From contig JAYOLL010000008.1 in the NCBI GenBank assembly GCA_038120295.1, forward strand, positions 62,001-126,000: a DNA stretch of 64,000 nt. Direction: 5' to 3'. The notes below the pieces were generated by a model that did no database searches, was not told the origin of the DNA, and was given only the letters and a program-made list of their open reading frames with translations. The position numbers and the translations under genes were made by a program. The DNA is from JAYOEY01 sp038120295. Lineage in GTDB: Bacteria; Pseudomonadota; Alphaproteobacteria; MPNO01; UBA2964. This document shows, piece after piece, positions 7,659 to 14,738 of this stretch (positions are counted from its first letter, which is position 1; each line of letters opens with the position of its first letter).

Positions 7659-8699
7659 TCAGGCTTCGACCAGCACGTCGGTATACAGCTCCGACGGGTC
7701 CGGTTCCGGGCTCGACTGTGCGAACTCCGCCGCTTCCTTCACGATCTCGCGCACCTCGCGGTCGATCTCTTTCGCTTCTTCCTCGGAAAGCGCGTCGGCC
7801 GCAACCAGCTTCGCCTGCAGGTTGGAAATCGGGTCCTGCTCGTCGCGCACCTTGTCGACCTCTTCCTTGGATCGGTAGGTCGCCGGATCCGACATCGAAT
7901 GGCCGCGATAGCGGTAGGTCTGCATTTCGAGAATATAAGGACCGTTGCCGCTGCGGCAGATTTCAGCGGCCTTTTCTGCCGCCGCCTTCACCGCCTCGAC
8001 ATCCATGCCGTCGACCTGCATCCCGTCGATCTCCAGCCCCGCGCCGAGCTCGTACAGATCCTTCTGCGCCGAGGCCCGCTCGACCGAAGTGCCCATGCCG
8101 TAGCGATTGTTCTCGATGACGTAAATCACCGGCAGGTTCCACAGGGCGGCCATGTTGAAGCTCTCATGTACCTGGCCCTGATTGGACGCGCCGTCGCCGA
8201 AATAGGCCATCGTGATGCAGCCATCGTCGCGATATTTCTGCGCGAAGGCGATGCCGGTGCCGATCGAGACCTGCGCGCCGACGATGCCGTGCCCGCCATA
8301 GAAATTCTTTTCGATGCTGAACATGTGCATCGAGCCGCCCTTGCCGCGGGAATAGCCTCCCTCGCGGCCGGTCAGTTCGGCCATTACGCCTTTCGGGTCC
8401 ATGCCGCAGGCCAGCATGTGGCCATGATCGCGATACGAGGTGATGAGAGCGTCGTCTTCGGTAACCGCCGCCTGCATGCCGACCACCACGGCCTCCTGAC
8501 CTATATACAGGTGACAGAAACCGCCGATCAGCCCCATGCCGTACAGCTGGCCCGCGCGCTCCTCGAAGCGGCGGATCAGCAGCATGTCGCGATAGCATTT
8601 CTTCAGAAGTTCAGGATCGTTGGCGAGAACGGATTTGCCGTTCCCCTTCTTCGCCGCCGCTTTCTTCGCTGAAGATGCGGATTTTCGTTTTGTCGCCAT
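7659..8699 (-). CDS. pdhA: Pyruvate dehydrogenase E1 alpha subunit
   Basis: A 346-residue thiamine-diphosphate-binding subunit that decarboxylates pyruvate and transfers the acetyl group to lipoyl domains. After a basic Ala/Lys-rich N-terminus it shows MLLIRRFEERAGQLYGMG, the RDHGHMLACG region, the phosphate-loop-like GKGGSMHMF and the ThDP motif GDGASNQGQVHESFNMA (GDG...N). The RYRGHSMSDPATYRSKEE region corresponds to the regulatory loop of eukaryotic homologues. It is the first gene of pdhA-pdhB-pdhC-lpd. The 197 bases upstream (8700-8896), between it and ftsB, must hold any promoter of its own; I see no clear -35/-10 pair there. Confidence 0.97.
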   Translation of the reverse strand: MATKRKSASSAKKAAAKKGNGKSVLANDPELLKKCYRDMLLIRRFEERAGQLYGMGLIGGFCHLYIGQEAVVVGMQAAVTEDDALITSYRDHGHMLACGMDPKGVMAELTGREGGYSRGKGGSMHMFSIEKNFYGGHGIVGAQVSIGTGIAFAQKYRDDGCITMAYFGDGASNQGQVHESFNMAALWNLPVIYVIENNRYGMGTSVERASAQKDLYELGAGLEIDGMQVDGMDVEAVKAAAEKAAEICRSGNGPYILEMQTYRYRGHSMSDPATYRSKEEVDKVRDEQDPISNLQAKLVAADALSEEEAKEIDREVREIVKEAAEFAQSSPEPDPSELYTDVLVEA

Positions 8700-8775
8700 C
8701 TCGGATATCCCTGTTCAGACGCGTGGAACCCGGTGGGAGCCTAGCCCGTTAACCGTAAATCGAGCGTATACGAAA

Positions 8776-8788
8776 GCGGCTTCGCCGC
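8776..8788 (-). terminator. Short GC hairpin between ftsB and pdhA
   Basis: Inverted repeat GCGGC/GCCGC with a three-base loop, followed on the minus strand by TTTCG. It could be a weak terminator for transcripts from eno-ftsB before pdhA. The U-tract is poor, so this is only a possibility. Confidence 0.3.
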
Positions 8789-8880
8789 AAAACGAAGGCT
8801 GTGAAAGTTTGTATTTTTTTGCAGGGCGGTTTTGAAAGAAATATGCAAAACCGGAGGCGCGAACGAAACGAACCCCGAAA

Positions 8881-8904
8881 CCGGCTAATTTACCGGCTAT
8901 TTTA
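8881..8904. repeat. 12-bp tandem repeat at the 3' end of ftsB
   Basis: Two adjacent copies, CCGGCTAATTTA and CCGGCTATTTTA, differing at one base. The second copy contains the ftsB stop codon (8897-8899), so the first copy lies just past the gene. The repeat looks like a recent small duplication at the end of the gene. Confidence 0.7.
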
Positions 8905-9208
8905 CAGGAATAACGATCTCATCCTGGCGGGCAAAACCGGTCACCGCGCGCGCCCGTTCCTCCAGCATGTCCGGATCGATCTTTTCGCCGCTCAGCAGCG
9001 CCGTGCGGTTCTCCCACGCCGACCGCGTCGCCGACGACGCAGCAAGCGAGGCTTCTGCAACGGCAACCTGCTGACGAAGCTGTACCCAAGCCAGCAGGCC
9101 GCGATCTCCCTGTACGGCATGCAGGATAAAGTAGGCAAAAAGCAGGGCTCCCAGGATAGAGCCTGCGACGTGACGCCCCCGGCGGCGGATTTCCAGAACA
9201 ACCGACAT
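8897..9208 (-). CDS. ftsB: FtsB/DivIC-type septum formation initiator
   Basis: A 103-residue bitopic protein: a basic cytoplasmic start (EIRRRGRHVAG), one membrane segment at residues ~14-34 (SILGALLFAYFILHAVQG), the conserved turn GDRGLLAW, then a coiled coil (LRQQVAVAEASLAASSATRSA) and a C-terminal segment with DPDMLEERARAVTGFA. This matches the FtsB family, which links FtsQ and FtsL in the divisome. Its place after eno is the usual one. A 7-bp hairpin lies 3 bases upstream of the start codon and no clear ribosome binding site is visible. Confidence 0.82.
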   Translation of the reverse strand: MSVVLEIRRRGRHVAGSILGALLFAYFILHAVQGDRGLLAWVQLRQQVAVAEASLAASSATRSAWENRTALLSGEKIDPDMLEERARAVTGFARQDEIVIPVK

Positions 9209-9211
9209 GAG

Positions 9212-9235
9212 CGAATCGAATCACAGACCGATTCG
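9212..9235 (-). promoter_or_regulatory. Hairpin immediately upstream of the ftsB start codon
   Basis: CGAATCG (9212-9218) pairs with CGATTCG (9229-9235) across a 10-base loop. In the ftsB mRNA the stem ends 3 bases before the AUG, where a ribosome binding site would be. It may reduce or control translation initiation; this is inferred from position only. Confidence 0.4.
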
Positions 9236-9355
9236 TCGGGTCAAGGAAATTATCGAAAAAGAGTCAAATAAGTCAGGACTCTAGTGAAACCTGTGACAAA
9301 AATGATTCAGCTTGACTCGGGATACGTGCATTTCGCTGAGGGATGCCTCGTCCGC

Positions 9356-10645
9356 CTAACCCGCAGGATCGGCGCGCATGAACGACCTTCCGGCGTACTG
9401 CGCCTGATCGCCGAGGTCTTCCTCGATACGGATCAACTGGTTGTACTTGGCCGTCCGGTCCGAGCGGCACAGCGAGCCGGTCTTGATCTGGCCGCAATTG
9501 GTGGCGACGGCGAGGTCGGCGATGGTGGAATCCTCGGTCTCGCCCGAGCGATGCGACATCACAGCGGTGTAGCGCGCCTTGTGCGCCATCTCCACCGCGG
9601 CCAGCGTCTCAGTCAGCGAGCCGATCTGATTGACCTTGACCAGGATCGAGTTTGCCGTGCCCTTCGCGATGCCGTCGGCGAGGCGCTCGGTGTTGGTGAC
9701 GAACAGATCGTCGCCCACCAGCTGCACCCGGTCGCCGATGGCGGCGGTCAGCGCGGCCCAGCCGTCCCAGTCGTCCTCCGCCATGCCGTCCTCGATCGAG
9801 ACGATGGGGTATGAGCCGACCAGGTCGGCGTAATAATCGACCATGCCGGCGCTATCGAGCGTCTTCCCCTCTCCCGCGAGATGATACTTCCCGTCTTTGA
9901 AGAACTCGCTGGACGCAGCATCGAGCGCCAGAACCACGTCGACGGCCGGCTCGTATCCGGCCGTCCGCATCGACTGCATGATGAAGTCGAGCGCTTCCCT
10001 GGCGCTGCCGAGCGCTGGCGCGAAACCGCCCTCGTCGCCCACATTGGTGTTGAGCCCGGCCTTGCCGAGTTCCGATTTCAGCGCCTGGAAGATTTCCGCG
10101 CCGCAGCGCACCGCATCGGCGATGCTCTCGGCGGAAACCGGCATGATCATGAATTCCTGGACGTCGATGGGATTGTCGGCATGCACCCCGCCATTGAGGA
10201 TGTTCATCATCGGCACCGGCAGCGTCCGGGGCGACACGCCGCCGACATAGCGGTAGAGCGGCAGACCGGCTTCCTGCGCCGCCGCCTTGGCGACGGCGAG
10301 GCTGACGCCGAGCACGGCGTTGGCGCCGAGACGCGCCTTGTTTGGCGTGCCGTCGATCTCGCACATGATGTCGTCGATCTCGACCTGGTCCTCGGCGTCG
10401 AGCCCGACCAGCGCGTCCTGTATCTCGCCGTTCACGGCCTCAATGGCGTTCTGGACGCCCTTGCCGCCATAGCGATCCTTGTCCCCGTCGCGCAGCTCGA
10501 CGGCCTCGTAGGCGCCGGTCGAGGCGCCCGACGGCACCGCGGCGCGACCCGAGGCGCCAGTCTCAAGGACGACATCGACCTCGACGGTCGGATTTCCGCG
10601 TGAATCGAGGATTTCTCGGCCGTGAATGGCGGCAATGGCGGTCAT
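9356..10645 (-). CDS. eno: Enolase
   Basis: A 429-residue glycolytic enzyme converting 2-phosphoglycerate to phosphoenolpyruvate. The sequence starts with the family's IHGREILDSRGNPTVEV, and has the SGASTGAYEAVELRD loop, the metal ligands in VLALDAASSEFF, SIEDGMAEDDW and LVGDDLFVTN, and the signature SHRSGETEDSTIADLAVA. Full length is normal. It follows kdsA with a 40-base gap and precedes ftsB; eno feeds phosphoenolpyruvate to both the pyruvate dehydrogenase branch and KdsA, which is encoded next door. Confidence 0.98.
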   Translation of the reverse strand: MTAIAAIHGREILDSRGNPTVEVDVVLETGASGRAAVPSGASTGAYEAVELRDGDKDRYGGKGVQNAIEAVNGEIQDALVGLDAEDQVEIDDIMCEIDGTPNKARLGANAVLGVSLAVAKAAAQEAGLPLYRYVGGVSPRTLPVPMMNILNGGVHADNPIDVQEFMIMPVSAESIADAVRCGAEIFQALKSELGKAGLNTNVGDEGGFAPALGSAREALDFIMQSMRTAGYEPAVDVVLALDAASSEFFKDGKYHLAGEGKTLDSAGMVDYYADLVGSYPIVSIEDGMAEDDWDGWAALTAAIGDRVQLVGDDLFVTNTERLADGIAKGTANSILVKVNQIGSLTETLAAVEMAHKARYTAVMSHRSGETEDSTIADLAVATNCGQIKTGSLCRSDRTAKYNQLIRIEEDLGDQAQYAGRSFMRADPAG

Positions 10646-10685
10646 GATCTCTTCCCGGTAGTTATACGAACGAAGGCGGCTCTAA

Positions 10686-11519
10686 TCAGGCCGATGACTT
10701 AGCCAATCCGTCGAACGCCTTCAAGGTCCCAAGCAGCTTTTCCATCCGGTCAAGCGGCACCATGTTGGGGCCGTCGGAGGGCGCGCTGTCCGGATCCTGA
10801 TGGGTTTCCATGAACACCGCCGCGACGCCGATGGCGAGCGCCGCGCGGGCCAGCACCGGCACGTATTGCCGCTCGCCGCCGGAAGTACCCCCCTGCCCGC
10901 CGGGCTGCTGCACCGAATGGGTCGCGTCGAACACCACCGGATAGCCGGTTTCCGCCATGATCGGCAGCGAACGCATATCAGACACCAGCGTGTTGTAGCC
11001 GAAGCTCGTCCCGCGTTCGCACATCATGACGCTGTCATTGCCGCTCTCGGACGCCTTGGCGACCACGTTGACCATGTCCCACGGGGCGAGGAACTGGCCC
11101 TTCTTGATATTGAGCGCTTTCCCCGTATTGGCGGCGGCGACGATGAGGTCTGTCTGGCGGCACAGGAAGGCGGGGATCTGCAGCACGTCGACCGCTTCCG
11201 CCACCGGCGCGCATTGTTCGGCCGTATGAACGTCGGTGATCACCGGACAGCCATAGGTTTCCCGGACTTCCGCCAGGATAGGCAGGCTTTCCTCCAGCCC
11301 CAGCCCCCGGTTGGACCGGATCGACGTCCGGTTGGCCTTGTCGAACGAGGATTTGTAGATCAGCCCGATCCCCAGACGCCCGGTCATCTCGACCAGCGCC
11401 TGGCTCATCTCCAGCGCGTGCGCCCGGCTTTCCAGCGCGCACGGCCCGGCGATCAGCGTGAACGGGAGATCGTTGCCGACGGTAAGCCCGCCGATGGAGA
11501 TATGGCGTTGCTGCGTCAT
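10686..11519 (-). CDS. kdsA: 3-deoxy-8-phosphooctulonate synthase (metal-dependent type)
   Basis: A 277-residue enzyme condensing phosphoenolpyruvate with arabinose 5-phosphate to give Kdo 8-phosphate for lipopolysaccharide. The phosphate-binding KSSFDKANRTS, TDVHTAEQ and FDATHSVQQPGG motifs are clear. The N-terminal motif is LIAGPCALES, with cysteine where the E. coli-type metal-independent enzyme has asparagine; by known family rules this points to the metal-dependent class. It begins 3 bases after pyrG stops, so the two are probably translated from one transcript. The envelope lpx genes lie in a separate cluster at 32662-36956. Confidence 0.96.
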   Translation of the reverse strand: MTQQRHISIGGLTVGNDLPFTLIAGPCALESRAHALEMSQALVEMTGRLGIGLIYKSSFDKANRTSIRSNRGLGLEESLPILAEVRETYGCPVITDVHTAEQCAPVAEAVDVLQIPAFLCRQTDLIVAAANTGKALNIKKGQFLAPWDMVNVVAKASESGNDSVMMCERGTSFGYNTLVSDMRSLPIMAETGYPVVFDATHSVQQPGGQGGTSGGERQYVPVLARAALAIGVAAVFMETHQDPDSAPSDGPNMVPLDRMEKLLGTLKAFDGLAKSSA

Positions 11520-11522
11520 CGC

Positions 11523-13154
11523 TCAGACCAGCCGCGAGCGGTCGATCGCCGCCTTGATAAAGGATTTGAACAGCGGGTGGGGATCGAACGGCTTGGATTT
11601 CAACTCCGGATGAAACTGCACGCCGACGAACCAGGGGTGATCGGGCAGTTCGACGATTTCCGGCAGCACCCCGTCGGGCGACAGGCCGGAGAACACCAGC
11701 CCGGCTTCCTCCAGCCGCGGCGCATAGTTGATATTGACCTCGAACCGGTGCCGGTGACGCTCCTCGATCTGCGCAGCATTGTCGTAGATCGTGCGCACCA
11801 GCGTCCCGCCCTTGAGCCGGCAGGGATAGGCGCCGAGGCGCATCGAGCCGCCAAGGTCGGTATCCTCGTCGCGCCGCTCGACGGTGTTGCCGCGCTTCCA
11901 TTCTGTCAGCAGCCCGACCACCGGTTCCGGCGTCGGACCGAACTCGGTCGAGCCGGCATTCCTGATTCCCGCCATGTTGCGCGCCGCCTCGATCACCGCC
12001 ATCTGCATGCCGAAACAGATGCCGAAATAGGGCACCTGATGTTCGCGGGCGAACCGCACGGCCGCGACCTTGCCTTCCGAGCCGCGTTCGCCGAAACCGC
12101 CGGGCACCAGAATGCCCTGCACGTCTTCGAGATAATGGATCGCGTCCTCGCTTTCGAATATCTCGGAGTCGATCCAGTTCATGTTCACGCGAACATTGTT
12201 GGCAATACCGCCGTGTGTCAGCGCTTCGGCCAGCGATTTGTATGCGTCCGGCAGCTGCGTGTACTTGCCGACGACGGCGATGGTTACCTCGTCCTCGGGC
12301 TCCTTGAGGCGATGGACGATCCTGCGCCAGCGCTCCAGATCGGGTTCCCGCTCAAGCCCGACGCCGAAATGCTTGCAGACCTCTACATCGAACCCCTGCT
12401 CGTGATAGCAGAGCGGGACCTCGTAGATCGTGCCGACATCGGGCGCCGAGATCACCCGTTCCACAGCCACGTTGCAGAACAGCGCGATTTTCCGGCGCGC
12501 ATCTTCCGGGATGGGGTCTTCGGCCCTGCACAGCAGGATATCCGGCTGGATCCCGACGCTCTGCAGTTCCTTGACCGAATGCTGGGTCGGCTTGGTCTTG
12601 ATCTCGCCGGCCGAACTCAGATGCGGAAGTAGCGTCAGGTGGATGAACATGGACCGTTCCGGTCCCAGCTCGTTGGCTTTCTGGCGGATCGCTTCGAGAA
12701 ACGGCAGACTCTCGATATCGCCGACGGTGCCGCCGATCTCGCACAGGATGAAATCCTCGTCTGTGATCTCGTCTGCAATGAACTCTTTTATCGCGTCGGT
12801 GACGTGCGGAATGACCTGTACCGTTGCGCCCAGATAATCGCCGCGCCGTTCGCGGGCGATCACGGTGGAATAGATGCGCCCCGTCGTGACGTTATCGCTT
12901 TTCCGGGCCGCGACGCCGGTAAAGCGTTCGTAATGGCCAAGGTCCAGATCGGTTTCCGCCCCGTCGTCGGTGACATAGACCTCGCCGTGCTGAAACGGGC
13001 TCATCGTGCCCGGATCGACATTGAGATAGGGGTCGAGTTTCCTGATTCTGACGCTAAAGCCGCGCGCCTGCAGAAGCGCCGCAAGAGAGGCTGCGGATAT
13101 TCCTTTTCCGAGAGAGGAAACCACGCCGCCGGTAATGAAGACAAACCGCGTCAT
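11523..13154 (-). CDS. pyrG: CTP synthase
   Basis: A 543-residue glutamine-hydrolysing enzyme that makes CTP from UTP. The synthetase half opens with FITGGVVSSLGKGISAASL (P-loop) and carries RIRKLDPYLNVDPGTMSP and EVYVTDDGAETDLDLGHYER. The C-terminal class I glutamine amidotransferase domain has YFGICFGMQMAV (catalytic cysteine) and QFHPELKSKP (His-Glu). Length is typical. It lies between secG and kdsA on the minus strand; CTP is used downstream by KdsB-type, IspD and CdsA enzymes, the latter two encoded in this window. Confidence 0.98.
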   Translation of the reverse strand: MTRFVFITGGVVSSLGKGISAASLAALLQARGFSVRIRKLDPYLNVDPGTMSPFQHGEVYVTDDGAETDLDLGHYERFTGVAARKSDNVTTGRIYSTVIARERRGDYLGATVQVIPHVTDAIKEFIADEITDEDFILCEIGGTVGDIESLPFLEAIRQKANELGPERSMFIHLTLLPHLSSAGEIKTKPTQHSVKELQSVGIQPDILLCRAEDPIPEDARRKIALFCNVAVERVISAPDVGTIYEVPLCYHEQGFDVEVCKHFGVGLEREPDLERWRRIVHRLKEPEDEVTIAVVGKYTQLPDAYKSLAEALTHGGIANNVRVNMNWIDSEIFESEDAIHYLEDVQGILVPGGFGERGSEGKVAAVRFAREHQVPYFGICFGMQMAVIEAARNMAGIRNAGSTEFGPTPEPVVGLLTEWKRGNTVERRDEDTDLGGSMRLGAYPCRLKGGTLVRTIYDNAAQIEERHRHRFEVNINYAPRLEEAGLVFSGLSPDGVLPEIVELPDHPWFVGVQFHPELKSKPFDPHPLFKSFIKAAIDRSRLV

Positions 13155-13241
13155 GGAAGGCCACTTTATAGAAGAACGCGCCCGCGCCCAACGGCAAAGA
13201 AGCCCAAAAAAGCCACTCCATAGGGAATAGTTAGGCGAAGT

Positions 13242-13261
13242 GATTCGGTCGCCCCCGAATC
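13242..13261 (-). terminator. Hairpin between secG and pyrG
   Basis: Perfect 7-bp inverted repeat GATTCGG (13242-13248) / CCGAATC (13255-13261) with a 6-base loop, about 14 bases past the secG stop codon. There is no U-tract, so it may be a processing or stability element instead of an intrinsic terminator. Confidence 0.35.
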
Positions 13262-13274
13262 GGCCGCCAAAGGC

Positions 13275-13589
13275 CTAGTTGGCGAGCGGTACGCTCGGGG
13301 TCGCGGGCGTCGCCGGCTGCTGGACCGGCGCCGCCGGCTGATCGACGATCGACCTGCCCTGACGCGCATTGCCGGCAAGAATAGCCAGCGTGATGCTGGT
13401 CACGATAAAGCAGGTCGCGATGATGCCCGTCGCACGGGTCAGCAGGTTCGCGGAACCGCGCGCCGTCATCAGCCCGCCCATGTTGCCGCCGCCGATGCCA
13501 AGGCCGCCGCCTTCGCTCTTCTGCAGAAGAATGACGATGATCAGAGCGATCGCGAGCAGCAGATGTATCAGCAGAATAACGGCTTCCAC
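13275..13589 (-). CDS. secG: Preprotein translocase subunit SecG
   Basis: A 104-residue inner-membrane subunit of the SecYEG channel. It has two membrane segments (residues ~3-20, VILLIHLLLAIALIIVILL, and ~55-75), with the SecG signature QKSEGGGLGIGGGNMGGL between them, and an Ala/Pro-rich tail. The start codon is GTG at 13589, supported by an AAGGAA ribosome binding site 7 bases upstream and by the position of the first membrane segment. It follows tpiA, the usual neighbour of secG in many bacteria. Confidence 0.93.
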   Translation of the reverse strand: MEAVILLIHLLLAIALIIVILLQKSEGGGLGIGGGNMGGLMTARGSANLLTRATGIIATCFIVTSITLAILAGNARQGRSIVDQPAAPVQQPATPATPSVPLAN

Positions 13590-13602
13590 GGCGGATTCCT
13601 TG

Positions 13603-13624
13603 TTACTCCGGGGTTACTCCGGGG
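13603..13624. repeat. 11-bp perfect tandem duplication upstream of secG
   Basis: TTACTCCGGGG occurs twice without a gap at 13603-13613 and 13614-13624, in the tpiA-secG spacer, shortly upstream of the secG ribosome binding site. Confidence 0.8.
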
Positions 13625-13730
13625 CGGGAACGTTCAGAACGGCCCCGCTCCAGTTCCGGATATTGGTTTTCGGCGGCCTTCTTTTAAGCCCCGCGGCGAT
13701 ATTTTGCCAGTCTGTTCTTGTTTCGGTCGT

Positions 13731-14492
13731 TCAGGCCGCGCTTTCCAGGATCGACCAGAAATCGTCGACTTTCAGGCTCGCGCCTCCGACCAGCCCGCCA
13801 TTGACGTTCGCGAGGGCCAAGATGTCCTGCGCATTCCCGGGGTTAACGGAGCCGCCGTAAAGCAGTCTGACAGCCCCGCTTTCGGCAACCAGCCCGTCGA
13901 GGACCGACCGCATGTGATCGTGGACCTCCCCGATCTGTTCGATAGTGGGTGTCCGCCCGGTACCGATGGCCCAGACCGGCTCGTAGGCAATTACCGTGTT
14001 CGCCGCTGTTGCGCCTTCGGGAACGGACCCGCGAAGCTGCGCTTCGACGACCGCCAGCGTGGTTCCGGCATCGCGTTCCTCCAGCGTTTCGCCGACGCAG
14101 ATAACGGCGACCAGCCCTTCGCCCTGCGCAGCGGTCGCCTTCTGCCTGACCAGGGCGTCCCCTTCCCCGTGATCGGCGCGGCGTTCCGAATGGCCGACAA
14201 TGCAGTGGCTGCATCCCATGTCCACGAGCATCGCCGCACTGACGTCCCCGGTATGCGCGCCGGACGAAGCCGTGTGGCAGTCTTGGGCGCCCAGCGCGAT
14301 TCCCGACCCGTCGAGTGCGGCCGAAACAGCCGCGATATGCACGAAGGGAGGACAGACGAGCATGTCGCCCGGCATGTCGTCCGAAGCGTCTTTGGCCTTC
14401 GCCTTTTCAGCAAGCCCGCCAGCCAGCGCCACGGCGTCAGCCGTAAGCCCGTTCATTTTCCAGTTGCCCGCGATCAACGGTCGAATAGTCAT
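13731..14492 (-). CDS. tpiA: Triosephosphate isomerase
   Basis: A 253-residue glycolytic enzyme interconverting dihydroxyacetone phosphate and glyceraldehyde 3-phosphate. The ATG at 14492 gives the expected N-terminus, with IAGNWKMNG carrying the catalytic lysine; the longer open frame upstream encodes unrelated sequence. The catalytic histidine is in HCIVGHSERR and the catalytic glutamate in IAYEPVWAIGTG; the phosphate-binding LLYGGSVNPGNA is near the end. It is the first gene of the minus-strand series and is divergent from ppiD. Confidence 0.97.
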   Translation of the reverse strand: MTIRPLIAGNWKMNGLTADAVALAGGLAEKAKAKDASDDMPGDMLVCPPFVHIAAVSAALDGSGIALGAQDCHTASSGAHTGDVSAAMLVDMGCSHCIVGHSERRADHGEGDALVRQKATAAQGEGLVAVICVGETLEERDAGTTLAVVEAQLRGSVPEGATAANTVIAYEPVWAIGTGRTPTIEQIGEVHDHMRSVLDGLVAESGAVRLLYGGSVNPGNAQDILALANVNGGLVGGASLKVDDFWSILESAA

Positions 14493-14540
14493 GACAACCC
14501 TCACTTTCCAGCGTGACCGTCTAGCATAGGTCCCGCGCCC

Positions 14541-14582
14541 CGACCAGACAGGCCCGACCAGACAGGCCCAACAAGACAGGCC
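14541..14582. repeat. Three 14-bp tandem repeats between tpiA and ppiD
   Basis: CGACCAGACAGGCC at 14541-14554 is repeated exactly at 14555-14568 and, with two changes, as CAACAAGACAGGCC at 14569-14582. The array lies in the 246-base divergent spacer (14493-14738), about 50 bases upstream of the tpiA start, and could sit in or near its promoter. I see no other structure in this spacer. Confidence 0.8.
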
Positions 14583-14738
14583 GCAACTGGTTTCCGGCCA
14601 GGCGCCCCACTCATCCCTTTGATATTGCAGTCGGCAGGCGCGATTTCTATGATGCCGCGCTCCACGATCCTGAGGCAGGCGCAATTATATTGCTGCGGGC
14701 GCAAGGATGGACTTGAACTTTCGTACAGGGATGAATTC

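Noticed and set aside
5658..8672. A 1004-codon open frame on the + strand across pdhC, pdhB and pdhA.
   Set aside because: It is exactly antisense to three well-conserved genes, has Arg/His/Asp-rich composition typical of GC-rich shadow frames, and no recognisable domain.
10800..12632. A 610-codon + strand frame across kdsA and pyrG.
   Set aside because: Both real genes on the minus strand are complete with all catalytic motifs; this frame is a shadow.
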